Assembly (NCBI GenBank): GCA_024291935.2
Contig: CM044311.1
Coordinates: 30,074,001-30,138,000, forward strand
Source: Okapia johnstoni
Taxonomy: Eukaryota; Chordata; Mammalia; Artiodactyla; Giraffidae
Length of the DNA stretch: 64,000 nt
Reading direction: 5' to 3'
Shown: positions 21,949 through 33,266 of the stretch, one piece after another
Layout of the letters: each line of letters opens with the position of its first letter
Numbering within the stretch: position 1 is the first letter of the stretch
Notes under the pieces: model-generated
The model's database searches: none
What the model was told of the DNA's origin: nothing
What the model saw: the letters and a program-made list of their open reading frames with translations, nothing else
Position numbers and translations under genes: made by a program

Positions 21949-22471
21949 CCAGTTTGCATTCCCAACAGTACAGGAGGCTTCCCTTTTCACCACACCCTCT
22001 CCAGCATTTATTGTTTGTGGATTTTTTGGACGATGGTCATTTTGACTGGTGTGAGGCGATAATCTCATTGTAGTTTTGTTTTGCATTTCTTTAATAATTA
22101 GCAATATGAATATCTTTTCATCTACCTCTTGACCATCTGTATGCCTTCTTTGGAGAAATGTCTATTTAGGTCTTCTGCCCCTTTCTTGATTGGGAGACTT
22201 AGAGAATGAGCTTATGGTTATGAGGGGTGAGGGAGAGGAATAGTTAGGGAGTTTGGAATTGACATGTACCCACTACTATGTTTAAAATGGATAACCAACA
22301 AGCACCTATTGTATAGCACAGAGAATTCTCCTCAAAATTATTTAACAACATAAATGGGAAAAGTATTTGAAAAAGAATAGATGCATGTGTATCTGATTCA
22401 GTTTGTTGTACTCTTGAGGCTAACACAATATTGTTAATCAACTACACTCCAATATAAAATGAAGAAAAAAC
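21949..22471 (+). mobile_element. L1 LINE with inverted 5' part
   Basis: The left part (21949 to about 22195) reads as minus-strand L1 (CAGTTTGCATTCCCAACAGT, TTTGCATTTCTTTAATAATTAG). The right part (about 22196 to 22471) is plus-strand L1 3' end (GAGCTTATGGTTATGAGGGG, ATTGTATAGCACAGAGAA, AATCAACTACACTCCAATA). Near-identical AGTAACAGATA (21938-21948) and AGTACAGATA (22472-22481) flank the whole, so it is one insertion. Confidence 0.82.
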
Positions 22472-22651
22472 AGTACAGATAAACTTCTTATATTTGATAT
22501 ATTCAACAGTGAATTAGAGGTATATCAAAAGGATCCACATGTTGCTTTAAGGCAGTACCAGTATTTTTGTAAGTGTTCAAGATAATTGCAAAATGAGAGT
22601 GGTGCTTAGAGAAAATTATTCTTTTACAAAACATAGAGCTTATGCATCTTA

Positions 22652-22872
22652 GGGCCTTCCCAAGTGGCGACAGAGCTAAAGAACACACCTGCCAATACAG
22701 GAGACATAAGAGACATGGGTTCAATCCCTGGATGAGGAAGGTCCCCTGGAGGAGGGCATGGTAACCCACTCCAGTATTCTTACCTGGAGAATCCCCATGG
22801 ACAGAGGAGCCTGGTGGGCTACAGTCCATGGGGTCGCAAAAGATTTGGACATGACTTAATGACTAAACAACA
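22652..22872 (+). mobile_element. Bov-tA SINE
   Basis: GGGCCTTCCCAAGTGGCGAC head, GGAGACATAAGAGACATGGGTTCAATCC and a well-kept core and 3' end (GGGCTACAGTCCATGGGGTC) through ATGACTAAACAAC. Confidence 0.92.
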
Positions 22873-22974
22873 AAGGAAGGTTAAATTAAAAAGGTAAAAA
22901 CAGGTAAATTGAGATTGTTTTTAACCCAATATTTTCAAAGTATTAAGATTATAGTGTGTATTTTACGCTTGCAG

Positions 22975-23075
22975 TTTTTCTCAATTTGGATCAGCTACAG
23001 TTGAAGTGCTCCATAACCACACATGACCAGTGGCTACCATATTGGACAGCACAGTATTAGATCATATTTCCTCTT
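22975..23075. mobile_element. DNA-transposon-like fragment (tentative)
   Basis: AAGTGCTCCATAACCACACATGACCAGTGGCTACCATATTGGACAGCACAG resembles a common mammalian hAT-derived MER element. I cannot name the subfamily with confidence. Confidence 0.45.
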
Positions 23076-23479
23076 ATGCATTTGCTTTAAAGGAAAAATG
23101 TAAGCAATTGTTATGGACTATGGGATATTTTACTTTTAGCTTAAATTGCACTTGTTAAGACAGGAGCACCAATCCAAAAAATGACCCCAAATTGTAGAGT
23201 CTCTAACATACTGACAAGAGAGCAACCTAGAAAATGAACTGGGAGGCTATTTCTCAGGTAGAGGAGGGGCACGCATATTGACAAGCCTCACCCTATGATT
23301 TCAGCCACCTTTGCTAGCGTTAGGTTTATGGTTTTGTAGAACTGAATGTCTGATTCCTTTTAAATTTCTGAGTTCAAATATAAAATGCAATTGCTCCTTC
23401 ATCTGCCACCAAACGAGGAAGGATGGTGAATAGACTTCTGTAAGCTTTTGCTATTACACAAGTTGCCCCTATTTAAAAT
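23076..23479. other. No gene or repeat recognised
   Basis: Nothing supported. Confidence 0.4.
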
Positions 23480-23685
23480 GGCTTCCCTTGAGTTCTACAT
23501 CAATCTCATAACAACTATAACCATGTAAAACCATATTCTTTACTTCTTGACTTGTTTTTCTCCACTTACGTAAACCCCATGAGATTAGAGACTTTCTTTC
23601 ACTTTCCAATTTATTGCTCTATCCCTAATACATGTGCTGCCACGTGGTAGGTGCCCCATTGAATAAACAATAGATTTATTTAAAC
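23480..23685 (+). mobile_element. L2 LINE 3' terminus
   Basis: AACCCCATGAGATTAGAGACTTTC, CCCTAATACATGTGCTGCCACGTGGTAGG and TGAATAAACAATAG match the L2 3' end order. Confidence 0.6.
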
Positions 23686-23983
23686 TGAGTGATTTCTTTC
23701 AACATCATAAAATATTTTTCTTCAAGTATACCTTTTAAACACAATCTTTCTTTTACAGTCTTTACACATTCTCTTTTTTCATCTTTTCTTCTGGCCTTGT
23801 GTGGTAGACAGTGTATAGGACACATAGTTGAGACAGTCATTTTTTTCTCTACTCAGGTCCCTTGGGAATTTCCACCTAATTCCAAGTCTCAGCCAATATG
23901 TTGCTAACAGAGATGACCAACTTTACTTACTTCATAGAGTTGTTAGAATGACTATTTCAGTATATTATAATTTATAAAATTAC

Positions 23984-24016
23984 CAGGTTGGCCAAAAATT
24001 TGAGGTTTTTCCATTA
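23984..24016 (+). mobile_element. Mariner-like terminal repeat (tentative)
   Basis: CAGGTTGGCCAAAAATTTGAGG followed by TTTTTCCATTAA resembles one end of the ruminant mariner element. The opposite end and internal sequence are not visible. Confidence 0.4.
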
Positions 24017-24250
24017 AAGTGTAGAGGTTTAAATACATTAAAAATTGCAAAGGCAACAATAGAAAACTTTAATCTGGATAAATATCACCCAAGAAGAAGA
24101 AAGGAAAATGGGGGTGAGAATAGTACAAGTGCATTATGTCCCATTTTTTGTCTCAAGGAATCAATATATACATAAAGTGATAAATTTAAATTGTTGATAA
24201 ATCAGGTTTGAAGTATAAGCATATCTTCTGAAATTCTAGACTTTTACTAT

Positions 24251-24544
24251 ATTAGCTCAGCTGGTAAAGAATCCACCTGCAATTCAGGAGACCCCAATTT
24301 GATACCTGTACTGGGAAGATCCCCTGGAGAAGGGTTAGGCTTGCCACTCCAATATCCTTGGGCTTCCCTGGTGACTTAGATAGTAAAGACTCCGCCTACA
24401 ATGTGTTGAGCCCTGGGTTTGGAAGATACCCTGGAGAAGGTAGCAGCTACCCACTCCAATATTCTGGCCTTGAGAATTCCATGGACTGTATAGTCCATAG
24501 GGTTGCAAAGAGTTAGACATGACTGAGCGACTTTCACTTTTTTT
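24251..24544 (+). mobile_element. Dimeric Bov-tA SINE (two tRNA-like heads)
   Basis: A first tRNA-like unit (TAGCTCAGCTGGTAAAG…) joins at CTTGGGCTTCCCTGGTGAC to a second one, then the usual core and GACTTTCACTTT tail. This is the known two-headed arrangement, also seen at 47267-47593. Confidence 0.92.
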
Positions 24545-24710
24545 CCTGAAATTCTAAAATCATCAGAATTAAAAAGTGAAAAAAGAGTTAAAAGACAAAA
24601 TGATTAGGATGTGTAACTGGACATAAGGAGTAAATGGGGAAAACTTGCAATTCACCCTTAAATACTGTTATTTTCTTTATTCCCAGTGGTTTTTATTATG
24701 TTATTGCGTT

Positions 24711-24914
24711 AGTGAGTGTTAGTCGCTTATTTGCGTCTGACTCTGCAACACCATGGACTGTAGCCAGCCAGGCTCTTCTATCCATGGGAATTTCCCAGGC
24801 AAGAATATTGGAGTAGGTTGCCATTTCCTTCTCCATTGAGTCTTCCTGACCTAGGGATTGAACCCAGATCTCCTGTGTTGCAGGCATATTCTTTACCTTC
24901 TGAGTTACCAGCCC
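24711..24914 (-). mobile_element. Bov-tA SINE
   Basis: Starts GTGAGTGTTAGTCGCTTATT and ends at GAGTTACCAGCCC on the minus strand. Core GAATATTGGAGTAGGTTGCC is present. Confidence 0.9.
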
Positions 24915-25019
24915 TGGTATATTACTTTAATTAAATATATTTTAAAACAAAAAAAATGTAATGGAAAAATCCAAATGAACTGTTTGGACAACTCAATACA
25001 AATGCTTCAAAATACCGTA

Positions 25020-25054
25020 TGTGTGTGCGTGTGTCCGTGTGTGTGTGTGTGTGT
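25020..25054. repeat. Interrupted (TG)n microsatellite
   Basis: TG units with GC and CC interruptions, longest pure run about nine units. Confidence 0.9.
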
Positions 25055-26498
25055 AATCATGTATGGGTATTGGACAGAAAAGACTCTTCATCCTTTAAAG
25101 TATTCCCATCTGCATGGTCAACCTTGTTTCCAGATTATATGTGATCTTTCCTGTCTCAAGAGAAAGATATATAACTTTCTATATGTATTACTCATTTGGA
25201 AACTTAACTATATGCAAATTTGCAACAGTCTATGATTGTGTCATATACAGGTATAATTACCAATGTGGTAAAAAATCCCTGATAGGCATAATTCAGGGCT
25301 ATGATGAAAGGAAGGATCTAATAAAATCCCATTTAATATATCTGTTTCTATGTTTCAAATAGTCCTCTAACTTGTTCACTGTGATTCAGAATTTAATGTT
25401 CTCATCATTTTATTTATTTAAAGTCTTATAGAGGGCATATTAGGAAATAATAATTTTCATAGTTGATTATACAATTTTATTTTTAAATTATAATTAAGTA
25501 TAAAGCTTCTTTGAAAATCATGGTAGAAAGAATGTAAGAATAAAATATTTATCAAGGGAAATATTAATTTTTAATTCTGATTCTCAAAAAGTATACTTTG
25601 GAAATTGTTACAAATTGTGTTAAGATCAAACTATCTTGCCCAAAATATTTTATGTGATTATATATGCATGTAGCTTTGGATTAAAAACATACTTGACATT
25701 CTGTATCAATTAAATGGATGAAAATTGCTAATAACATATTTTTACTGTCACCTAATTTGAAAGTGAATTTTATTTTATACAATATCTCTTAGAATATAAA
25801 AACCACTTATATGGTTTTAGTGGTATTTCACCTTAAATTCATCAGAAAACATGAATGAAACTAAGAGATCTTATAGCTCCAACTCTTTTGAGGTCAATTT
25901 AATGTTTATAAATACATATTTTAAAACATTAGAATATTCTCTCATGGCTAGATAGTTTAAGACTAGTCTAAGAATCTTGTCCTAAGTACTTTGGAGCACT
26001 GCAATAAATAAGTCTCTTAAACCATGTCCTCCATACACCCATCATTGGGAGAAGAACATAGTATTGCAGTGGAAGAATTTATGATTTCCCTAGATATATA
26101 GAGCCAAACTACTATATCACCTAAATTTTGAGCCATTTTGCCTCAACTGTTCAGGTCTGAAAATGTTACAAAAAGATAACTCTTTAGTGTTAAATCCAAA
26201 TCAGTATTAAATTAAAAATCAACACAGCCTAACCACTCGATGGTAGTCCAAACACCGAAACATGACTCATTGTTAATCACAGTGATGACCAACATTCAGA
26301 AGTTGTTTTAAAAATTTAGTTGTGATGTATTTGAATAAAAAAATTAAATCTGGCTGAACAATTCTTTATCGTTCACATTTAAGTAGATGACAGATTCTGA
26401 AAAACAGCAGTAAAGGATATGTTCTGAATAATGAAAAATATGTACATATTTTAAATTGATATTATAATATTATACACACATATACAGTTTAAAAAAAT
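25055..26498. other. AT-rich repeat-free stretch
   Basis: About 1.4 kb with no recognised repeat, gene or open frame of note, one of the longer such stretches in the window. Confidence 0.5.
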
Positions 26499-26705
26499 GA
26501 GCTTCCCTTATAGATAAATTGGTAAAGAATCTGCTACAATGCAGGAGACCCAGGTTCGATTCCTGTGTCGGGAAGATCCCCTGGAGAAGGAAATGGCAAC
26601 CCACTCCATTATTCTTGCCTGGAGAATCCTATAAACAGAGGAGCCTGGCAGGCTCCAGTCCATAGGGTCTCAAGAGTCAGACATGACTTAGCAACTAAAC
26701 CAACC
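26499..26705 (+). mobile_element. Bov-tA SINE with intact B box
   Basis: GAGCTTCCCTTATAGATAAATTGG head, then an exact Pol III B-box consensus GGTTCGATTCC at 26553-26563, a well-preserved core and the ATGACTTAGCAACTAAACC end. Most other copies here have lost the CpG in the B box. Confidence 0.92.
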
Positions 26706-27380
26706 AGCACATACAATAAAATACCATGAATATTGAGGAGAATTATACGAAAGTATAAGTAGAAGTATCTGTGTTTAATAGATGGCTGATATTTAACTTG
26801 TATGTGCCATTTAGCTTAGTAGAGAAAAGCAAAATTGTAAAGAGTTATATTCTTGCTCGGATATCAGATAAAAGCCAAAAACAAAAGTTGTCAGACGAAT
26901 GTATGCTAATATTATTTTAACAAGTAATTGAACTTGAAATCAATCTCCCAACCATATTGATGCAAAATTCTGAATCTTCAACATTATTTGTTGATATTAA
27001 ATGCTGACATTTAGTATAGGTGCAGATTTTGACAAGACTAATAATACTATTTATACATGTAATTATTTAAATTACCCATACTCCCTCAGTTTAATTGTGT
27101 TCACTAAATTCGCATGCATAATTTATGACATCAATGCTGTCAACCATCAATCTACATTTCAGACAGCAACACATCAACTAAATGACAGGGTAAAATGTTT
27201 CAGTTGATTCCCAAAAGAACTTCAAGTTTTGAAGACAGAAGTTTGTATCATATTTATGTATTAAAGAAGAATATATATTTGGTGAAATCTCATCAAGACT
27301 CCTTCAAAAAGATCACAGTTATGCTAATTCAAAGGGAAAAAGCCCATAGAATAAAGACTGTCAATTTATTTTCTTTGTTC
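26706..27380. other. No gene or repeat recognised
   Basis: AT-rich DNA. Two overlapping open frames of 63-68 codons show no family features. Confidence 0.45.
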
Positions 27381-27469
27381 TTTTAATTGATATATAATTG
27401 ACATATAATATTCTATTGGTTTCAAATGTAGAACATAATGATCTGGTATGTATATAATACATATAATAT

Positions 27470-27600
27470 CCTCTGAAGAAGGAATGGCTACCAGTCCAGT
27501 AGTCTTGCCTGGAGAATTCTATGGACAGAGGAGCTTGGCAGGCTTCAGTCTATGGGGTTGCAAAGTATCAGACACACTGAGTGACTAACACTTTCACTTT
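27470..27600 (+). mobile_element. Headless Bov-tA SINE nested in L1
   Basis: The element begins at CCTCTGAAGAAGGAATGGC, lacking the tRNA-like head, and ends at TGACTAACACTTTCACTTT. L1 sequence continues on both sides. Confidence 0.9.
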
Positions 27601-28069
27601 CATATATGTTGAAATGATCAACGCAATAAAATCTAATTAGCATCCATCACCATGCAGTTATCCTTTCTGTTTCTATGATGAGAAAGAACCCTTATGATCC
27701 ACTCTCCTAACAACTTTCAAATATACAATACAGTGTTATTAGATATAGTACACTACATTATATCCCCAGGTCTTACTTATTTTATGACTGGAAGTTTGTA
27801 CCTTTACCCATTTGCCTACCCACATCCCTGGTCTCTGACAACCACTAATTTCTTCTCTGTATCTATGAGTTCCTGATTTTGTTTTATTTTGGTTTGATTT
27901 TTGTTTTAGATTTTACACATAATGGGGATCATGTGGTCTTCGTCTTTCTTTTTCTGACTTATTTACTTAACATAATGTGCTCAAGGTCTTGCCTGGAGAA
28001 TTGCTGTCACAAATGACAAGATTCCCTTCTTTTTTATGACTGAATAATATCCCAGTTTGTGTATGTATC

Positions 28070-28093
28070 TGTGTGTGTGTGTGTGTGTGTGTG
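28070..28093. repeat. (TG)12 microsatellite
   Basis: Twelve pure TG units inside the L1 3' region. Confidence 0.95.
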
Positions 28094-28201
28094 CATCAGT
28101 TATTCTTTATCTGTTCAGTGGACACTTTGGTTGTTCCATGGTCTTGGCCATTATAAATAATGCTGCAGTGAACCTGGGGATGCAGATATTCTTTTCCAGT
28201 T

Positions 28202-29611
28202 GGTGTTATTGTTGCTTTCTCCTAATAAATACTCACAGAGTATTCATCTTTGTTTGTGTGGGCCAGCAACCACCCTGAAAGTCCTGTATAGCTTATAGAC
28301 ACCTTCTCAAAATAATGTTTTAAAATATATATAATAAAATGCCTTTAGGGAAAAAATTATGTTGAAATTATCAAATTTTTATGACATTAGATATGTGGTA
28401 TCAAGTACATGGAATTTGTTATTAACACATTAAATGGCAAGACATAGTGGCAGATCTTATAACATAAAATATTAAAATAATGGTGATCATAAGGAATATG
28501 TTGAAATAACTGCAACAATTGTAATATAATAGGAAAATATGATTTTAAAAAAAGCCATAGATACTCGTAATAGTTCTTCAGCTTATTGTCCACTTTTATA
28601 GCAGTTAGTGAAATTAAAAATGATTTTTTCCCCTATCCAGTATCACAGACCTTCTGAATTCTATCTGCAAGCTCCTCAGATATTTGTAGACCCAAGGTTA
28701 ACAATTCCTGCCATAGATTAAGCCTTGTATTTCCATCAGTATATTTTGTCTTTCTTTAAGAAGTAAGTTATTGATCTATTTATGGCAGAAATAAAATAAG
28801 CTATTGTGCATTTTTCAGTTTATACCAGGCAAAACAGTTGGGAATATTTTCTCTAACCAAATAATGTAGAAAGTATTTATAATGTAACTTTCCTTTAATT
28901 TTATTTTTACCATTTTAGCAAAGTATATGTGGATGCTACAGGAACATGCTTTGGAAACTGAAACTGTTCTTGAATTCATAGTATTAATCAAAATGTCAGG
29001 CCATATACCTTAAGAATTTAGCAATCTGAACAGTGTTACTCAGAGCTTTGTACTCTACGATATCCATGTTATACTGGCACCAGGGAAGCCCTTTCATACA
29101 TGGAGAATGTAGTAAACAATTAATAGCTTAGGACATACTATTAAAAATAGGAAAACATCACATTTTTAAGGAACAGATTAAAACACAATGAAAATGAAAA
29201 CTGAAGAAAAGAAAGTGCCCATATGCTTTATTTCCCTTCCCCTACTTCTCCTACATTAAATGAAAACATATTTTGCAAGATGGAATAGCAAATATGCCCT
29301 TCAAGTGTTGAATAAACTGTCAGGACACTCCAGTATAGGGTAGTCTTTCTAGTACAGCTAATTTGCACTAATTTTCACCAGTTCCCCATGAGGCTCAAGA
29401 GAGCACATTTCCAGAAAGAGTAACAGAAAGATTGCCCTCATACATATTAACTATTCTGTTCATATTAAAGATTTGTTAAAGATGATCTCAACATGACTTT
29501 AGAGATCAAATGTAATTCTCAGATGATAACTTTGAGATATGAACACGATCAGCATTACATCAAAAATTTATCAAAATATCAGAAATATTCCTCCAGTTCT
29601 TTAAACCTGTA
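28202..29611. other. AT-rich DNA, mostly unrecognised
   Basis: A possible very diverged MER5-like patch lies at about 28640-28722, and GGCACCAGGGAAGCCCTTT at about 29078-29092 may be a crumb of a Bov-tA head. Neither is strong enough to call separately. Confidence 0.4.
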
Positions 29612-29870
29612 TTAGTTTCCTGTCACCATGTAGCAAATTGCCACAAAATCAAGGGCTTCAAACAGCACCCATTTAATACCTCACAGTTCAGTAGCTCAGA
29701 TCAAATGCAGACTCATAGAGTTTTGTACTCAAGCTGCCACACTCAAAATTTTCACCAGACAGACTTGTTTTGAAGATGTTGGGAAAATTCCACTTCCAAA
29801 ATCATTCAGATAGTTGTCAGAATCCAGTTCCATGTGGTTACTAGGTGAGATCTATATTTTCTTCATGACT
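29612..29870 (-). mobile_element. LTR-like mammalian repeat (tentative)
   Basis: TATTAGTTTCCTGTCACCATGTAGCAAATTGCCACAAAAT and ACCTCACAGTTCAGTAGCTCAG resemble the reversed ends of MaLR-type or similar old elements. The family is not resolved. Confidence 0.4.
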
Positions 29871-30062
29871 CTCAGCTAAGTAAGGAAAAAAGATGTTGAA
29901 ATCATTTTATATACTCACTAATTCCATCAATTAAATAATGCCTTATACAGTTATCTTTCCAAACATTATAAGTGCACTAGCAAACATACATTCACTGCTC
30001 TGAAAAGCAGGTTATTTTACAAATATATCACAATCATTAATGATAATAAGCAATAAACTCAG

Positions 30063-30118
30063 TGCAGTCCATGGGGTCACAAAGAGTCGGACACAACTGA
30101 GTGACGAAACTGAACTGA
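30063..30118 (+). mobile_element. BovB LINE 3' tail fragment
   Basis: TGCAGTCCATGGGGTCACAAAG through GAGTGACGAAACTGAACTGAG is only the last ~55 bp of BovB (or of a SINE sharing its tail). Confidence 0.8.
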
Positions 30119-30120
30119 GT

Positions 30121-31152
30121 GAAACAGATGACTATATTTCAACACACATTCATTGTGAAACCACCATGTGCCATTCACTGTGTTACATGCTGAGAACACA
30201 CCTGAATGATTCAGTTCCTAATTTTTTATAAAACAAAGCCATGGCTATTTACAGCAGATCATTATCAAACTAAACAATATATTTTATTTTTTTATGTAAC
30301 ATTAAGAATGTATTTAATCCCAGCTTTCTTTCCAAATCTGATGTTTTTAATCATTGATAGATGGAGAATAGCTAATGACCTGGAGAATAAGAAAATATTC
30401 AAAGCATGCCTAAAAAATGAGATCATCAATTCAGATCCAAGGGCACTTCTCAAATATCTGCATTTAAGGTGCCAGAATCTTGATGGTGTCTCCAGGAAAT
30501 TGGAAGAAGATAATATTTCCATCCTAAATAATCTGATCAGATAATTGAATGTTCTGTTAATCCCCTTGAAATGGATGAGCCTAATATGCAAATTATATAT
30601 GGCAAGAGCTAATGATCAGTGAGATAATTTACTAATGATTTTCAGAAATTAAGTGGTTTCAAAATTTTTCAGAATTGAAACAATTATTTAGATGTTATGA
30701 TGAATTAATGTACTTTATTGTCTGGTATTGTTGCAGAAACAATATTAAAGACTGTTTAAAGATATAAATGTGAATTGGAGAATTTAAGAGTAGAGCTTCT
30801 CTCTTTTACTATTCTTGTATTTATGGCAGTTTAATATTTGTTTTGTTTTGTTTTGTTTTTTTCTGAAGATGTTGTACCAAACATTTCAAATTATTTATAA
30901 TTGCATATATATAGTGGCAACTACTGTAATTTTAACGCACAAAAATAATAGGGGTAGAGCTCAAAGATTAAACTGCCTCATTTTTCATTAAAAAATGAAC
31001 ACATTTTTACAAAGAAAAGGATAAGAAGAAAAGGAGTAATACAAATATTGTTAAATGCATAGCCTATTACAATATAAGAGTGTTGTAAACATTTGATCAG
31101 AAATATAACAGGAATAGTTTCATCCTATTAAATCATTTCATCCTATTTCATT
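30121..31152. other. No gene; AT-rich
   Basis: CCACCATGTGCCATTCACTGTG at about 30160-30182 may be an L2 tail remnant. A (GTTTT)n run lies at 30840-30862. A 112-codon open frame at 30206-30544 has no recognisable domain. Confidence 0.4.
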
Positions 31153-31275
31153 CCCCTGGAGAAGGAAATGGCAACCCACTCTAGTATTCTTGCCTGGGCT
31201 ATCTCATGCAGAGATGAACCTGGCAGGCTACAGTCCTTGGGGTTGTAAAAAAGTCAGATGTGATTCAGCAACAAC
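31153..31275 (+). mobile_element. Headless Bov-tA SINE
   Basis: Starts directly at CCCCTGGAGAAGGAAATGGC and ends ATTCAGCAACAACAAA; no tRNA-like head. Confidence 0.88.
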
Positions 31276-31313
31276 AAATGGACTGGACTTAATCATTTAA
31301 AGTAGGGATACTT

Positions 31314-31525
31314 AGGGCTTCCCTCATAGCTCAGTTGGTGAAGAATCTACCTGCAGTGCAGGAGACGAGCGTTCAATTCCTGGGTCAGGAAGATCCCCTG
31401 GAGAAGGAAATGGCAACTCACTCCAATATTCTTGCTGGAGAATCCCACAGACAGAGGAACCTGGCAGGCTACAGTCCATGGGATAGCAAGAGTCGGATAC
31501 AACTTAGAGACTAGACCACCACAAC
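31314..31525 (+). mobile_element. Bov-tA SINE
   Basis: AGGGCTTCCCTCATAGCTCAG head, tRNA-like unit, core and GACTAGACCACCACAACC end are all present. It follows the headless copy by 38 bp in the same orientation. Confidence 0.93.
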
Positions 31526-31907
31526 CAGGTGACAAGTGATTACATCCAGTAATTAAGAACATCCAGTGCAAGAATACTTGAGAATTTCCAGGTTTTCTTT
31601 CTGAGGAGTATAAGCCAAGATATTAAGAGACTCTTTTTCTGGGGTCACAGAGCTAGTTGAGAGAAGGATCAGATCAAAACCTGGTTTCTCTCTATACAAG
31701 GCCTTGCTTTCACTCTCAAAAAGTAAGCATTTGAACTAAACCCAGGAAACAACTTAGGACTCATGTTGAAATTATAAGCCATACTTTGGATCCAGGCTCT
31801 CATATACTTTCCACGTTCTCAGGAAGGAAAAAGAGCAGTGATGAGGGAAATAAACTAATGCTAATAAGGTGACAAATACATACTTGATCCTGTTTCTCAA
31901 TCAGCTG
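31526..31907. other. No gene or repeat recognised
   Basis: Nothing supported between the SINE pair and the BovB fragment. Confidence 0.4.
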
Positions 31908-32185
31908 TTTCATGTCTAGTTCTAACTGTTGCTTCTACCATACATTTTTCTCAGCAGACAGGTAAGGTGGTCTAATAGTCCCATCTCGTTAAGAATTTTT
32001 CACATTTGTTGCTATCCACACAATTGAAAAGCCGCATAGTCAAATTATTCATTCACATAATCAACCAAATAGAAGTAGATGTTTTTCTGGAATTCCCTTG
32101 CTTTTTCCATGATTCAACAAATGTTGCCAATTTGCTCTCTGGTTCCTCTGCCTCTTTGAAACCCAGCTAGTACATATGGAAGTTC

Positions 32186-32548
32186 TCAGTTCACGTACTG
32201 CAGAAGCCTAGTTTGAAGGATTTTGAGCAAAACCATGCTAGCATGTGAAATGGGTGCAATTGTGTAGTAGTAGTTTGAACATTCTTTGGCATTACCTTTC
32301 TTTGGGATTGGAGTGAAAACTGACCTTTTCCAGTCCTGTGGCCATCGCTGCATTTTCCAAATTTGCTGGCATATTGAGTGCAGCACTTTCACAGCAGCAT
32401 CTTTTAGGATTTGGAATAGCTCAGATGGAATTCCATCACTTACACTATCTTTGTTTATGGCAATTCTTCTTAAGGCCCACTTGACTTCATACTCCAGGAT
32501 GTCCATTTCTGGGTAAGTGATCACACCATCATGGTTATCTGGGGTCAT
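32186..32548 (-). pseudogene. BovB reverse-transcriptase N-terminal remnant
   Basis: This 120-codon open stretch shows DGIPSELFQILKDAAVKVLH, the WPQDWKRSVFTPIPKKGN segment and a damaged ISHASMVLLKILQTRL helix, all features of the RTE-type RT finger region before motif A. The substrate role would be copying LINE RNA at a nicked target, but the copy is broken by stops on both sides. Confidence 0.88.
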
Positions 32549-32730
32549 TAAGACCTTTCTTGTATAGGTCTATGTATTCTTGCCATCTCTTCTGCTTCTG
32601 TTAGGTCCTTACCATTTCTGTCCTTTATCATGCTCACCTTTGCATGAAAATTTCCCTTGATATCTCCAATTTTCTTGAAGAGATCTCTAGTCTTTCCCAT
32701 TCGATTGTTTTCCTCTAATTTTTTTTGCAT
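32548..32730 (-). pseudogene. BovB ORF2 linker remnant
   Basis: The translation shows NNRMGKTRDLFKKIGDIKG and MIKDRNGKDLTEAEEMARIH, the linker between endonuclease and reverse transcriptase. It precedes the RT remnant in the element's orientation, in a different frame. Confidence 0.8.
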
Positions 32731-33059
32731 TATTCATTTAGAAGACCTTCTTATTTCTCCTTGCTATTCTCTGAAACTCTGCATTTAGTTGATTATATCT
32801 TTCTCTTGCCTTTCTCTTCTTTCCTCAGTTATTTGTAAAGCCTCCTCAGACAACTCCTTTGCCTTCTTGCATTTCATTTTCTTTGGAGTGGTTTTGGCCA
32901 CTGCCTCCTGTACAATGTTACAAACCTCTGTCCACAGTTCTTCAGGCACTCTGTCTACCAGATCTAATCCCTAGAATCTACTCGTCACCTTCACTGCATA
33001 ATCACAAGGGATTTGATTTAGGTCATACCTGAATGGTCTAGTGGTTTTCCCTACTTTCT

Positions 33060-33266
33060 TTAGTTTAAGTCTGAATTTGGCCATAAGTAGCTCATGATCT
33101 GAGCCATAGTCAGCTCCAGGTCTTGTTTTTGCAGACTGTGTAGAGCTTCTCTATCTTTGGCTGCAAAGAGCATAATCAATCTGATTTTGGTATTGACTAT
33201 CTGGTTATGTCCATGCATAGAGTGGTCCTTGGGTTGTTGGAAAAGGGTGTTTGCTATGACCAGCAT
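33060..33266 (-). pseudogene. BovB endonuclease C-terminal remnant
   Basis: A 68-codon open stretch with LVIANTLFQQPKDHSMHG and a decayed DHELL-type end (here lost to QIMSYLWPNSDL) corresponds to the end of the APE-type endonuclease domain that nicks target DNA. Dead copy. Confidence 0.75.

Larger units (their letters stand above)
27381..28201 (-). mobile_element. L1 LINE 3' region, split by a SINE
   Basis: TTAATTGATATATAATTGACATA, GTAGAACATAATGATCTGG, ACAACCACTAATTTCTTCTCTG, TTAACATAATGTGCTCAAGG and GCCATTATAAATAATGCTGCAGTGAAC give the reverse complement of an older L1 3' region. It contains a Bov-tA core at 27470-27600 and a (TG)12 tract. Confidence 0.85.

Noticed and set aside
26499..26590. 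tRNA-Glu gene candidate at SINE heads
   Set aside because: The tRNA-like heads are followed directly by SINE body sequence, lack a proper acceptor stem and 3' end, and recur dozens of times.
30206..30544. 112-codon open frame as a possible gene or exon
   Set aside because: No recognisable domain, no flanking splice or promoter evidence, and a counter-frame of similar length on the other strand, as expected by chance in stop-poor DNA.
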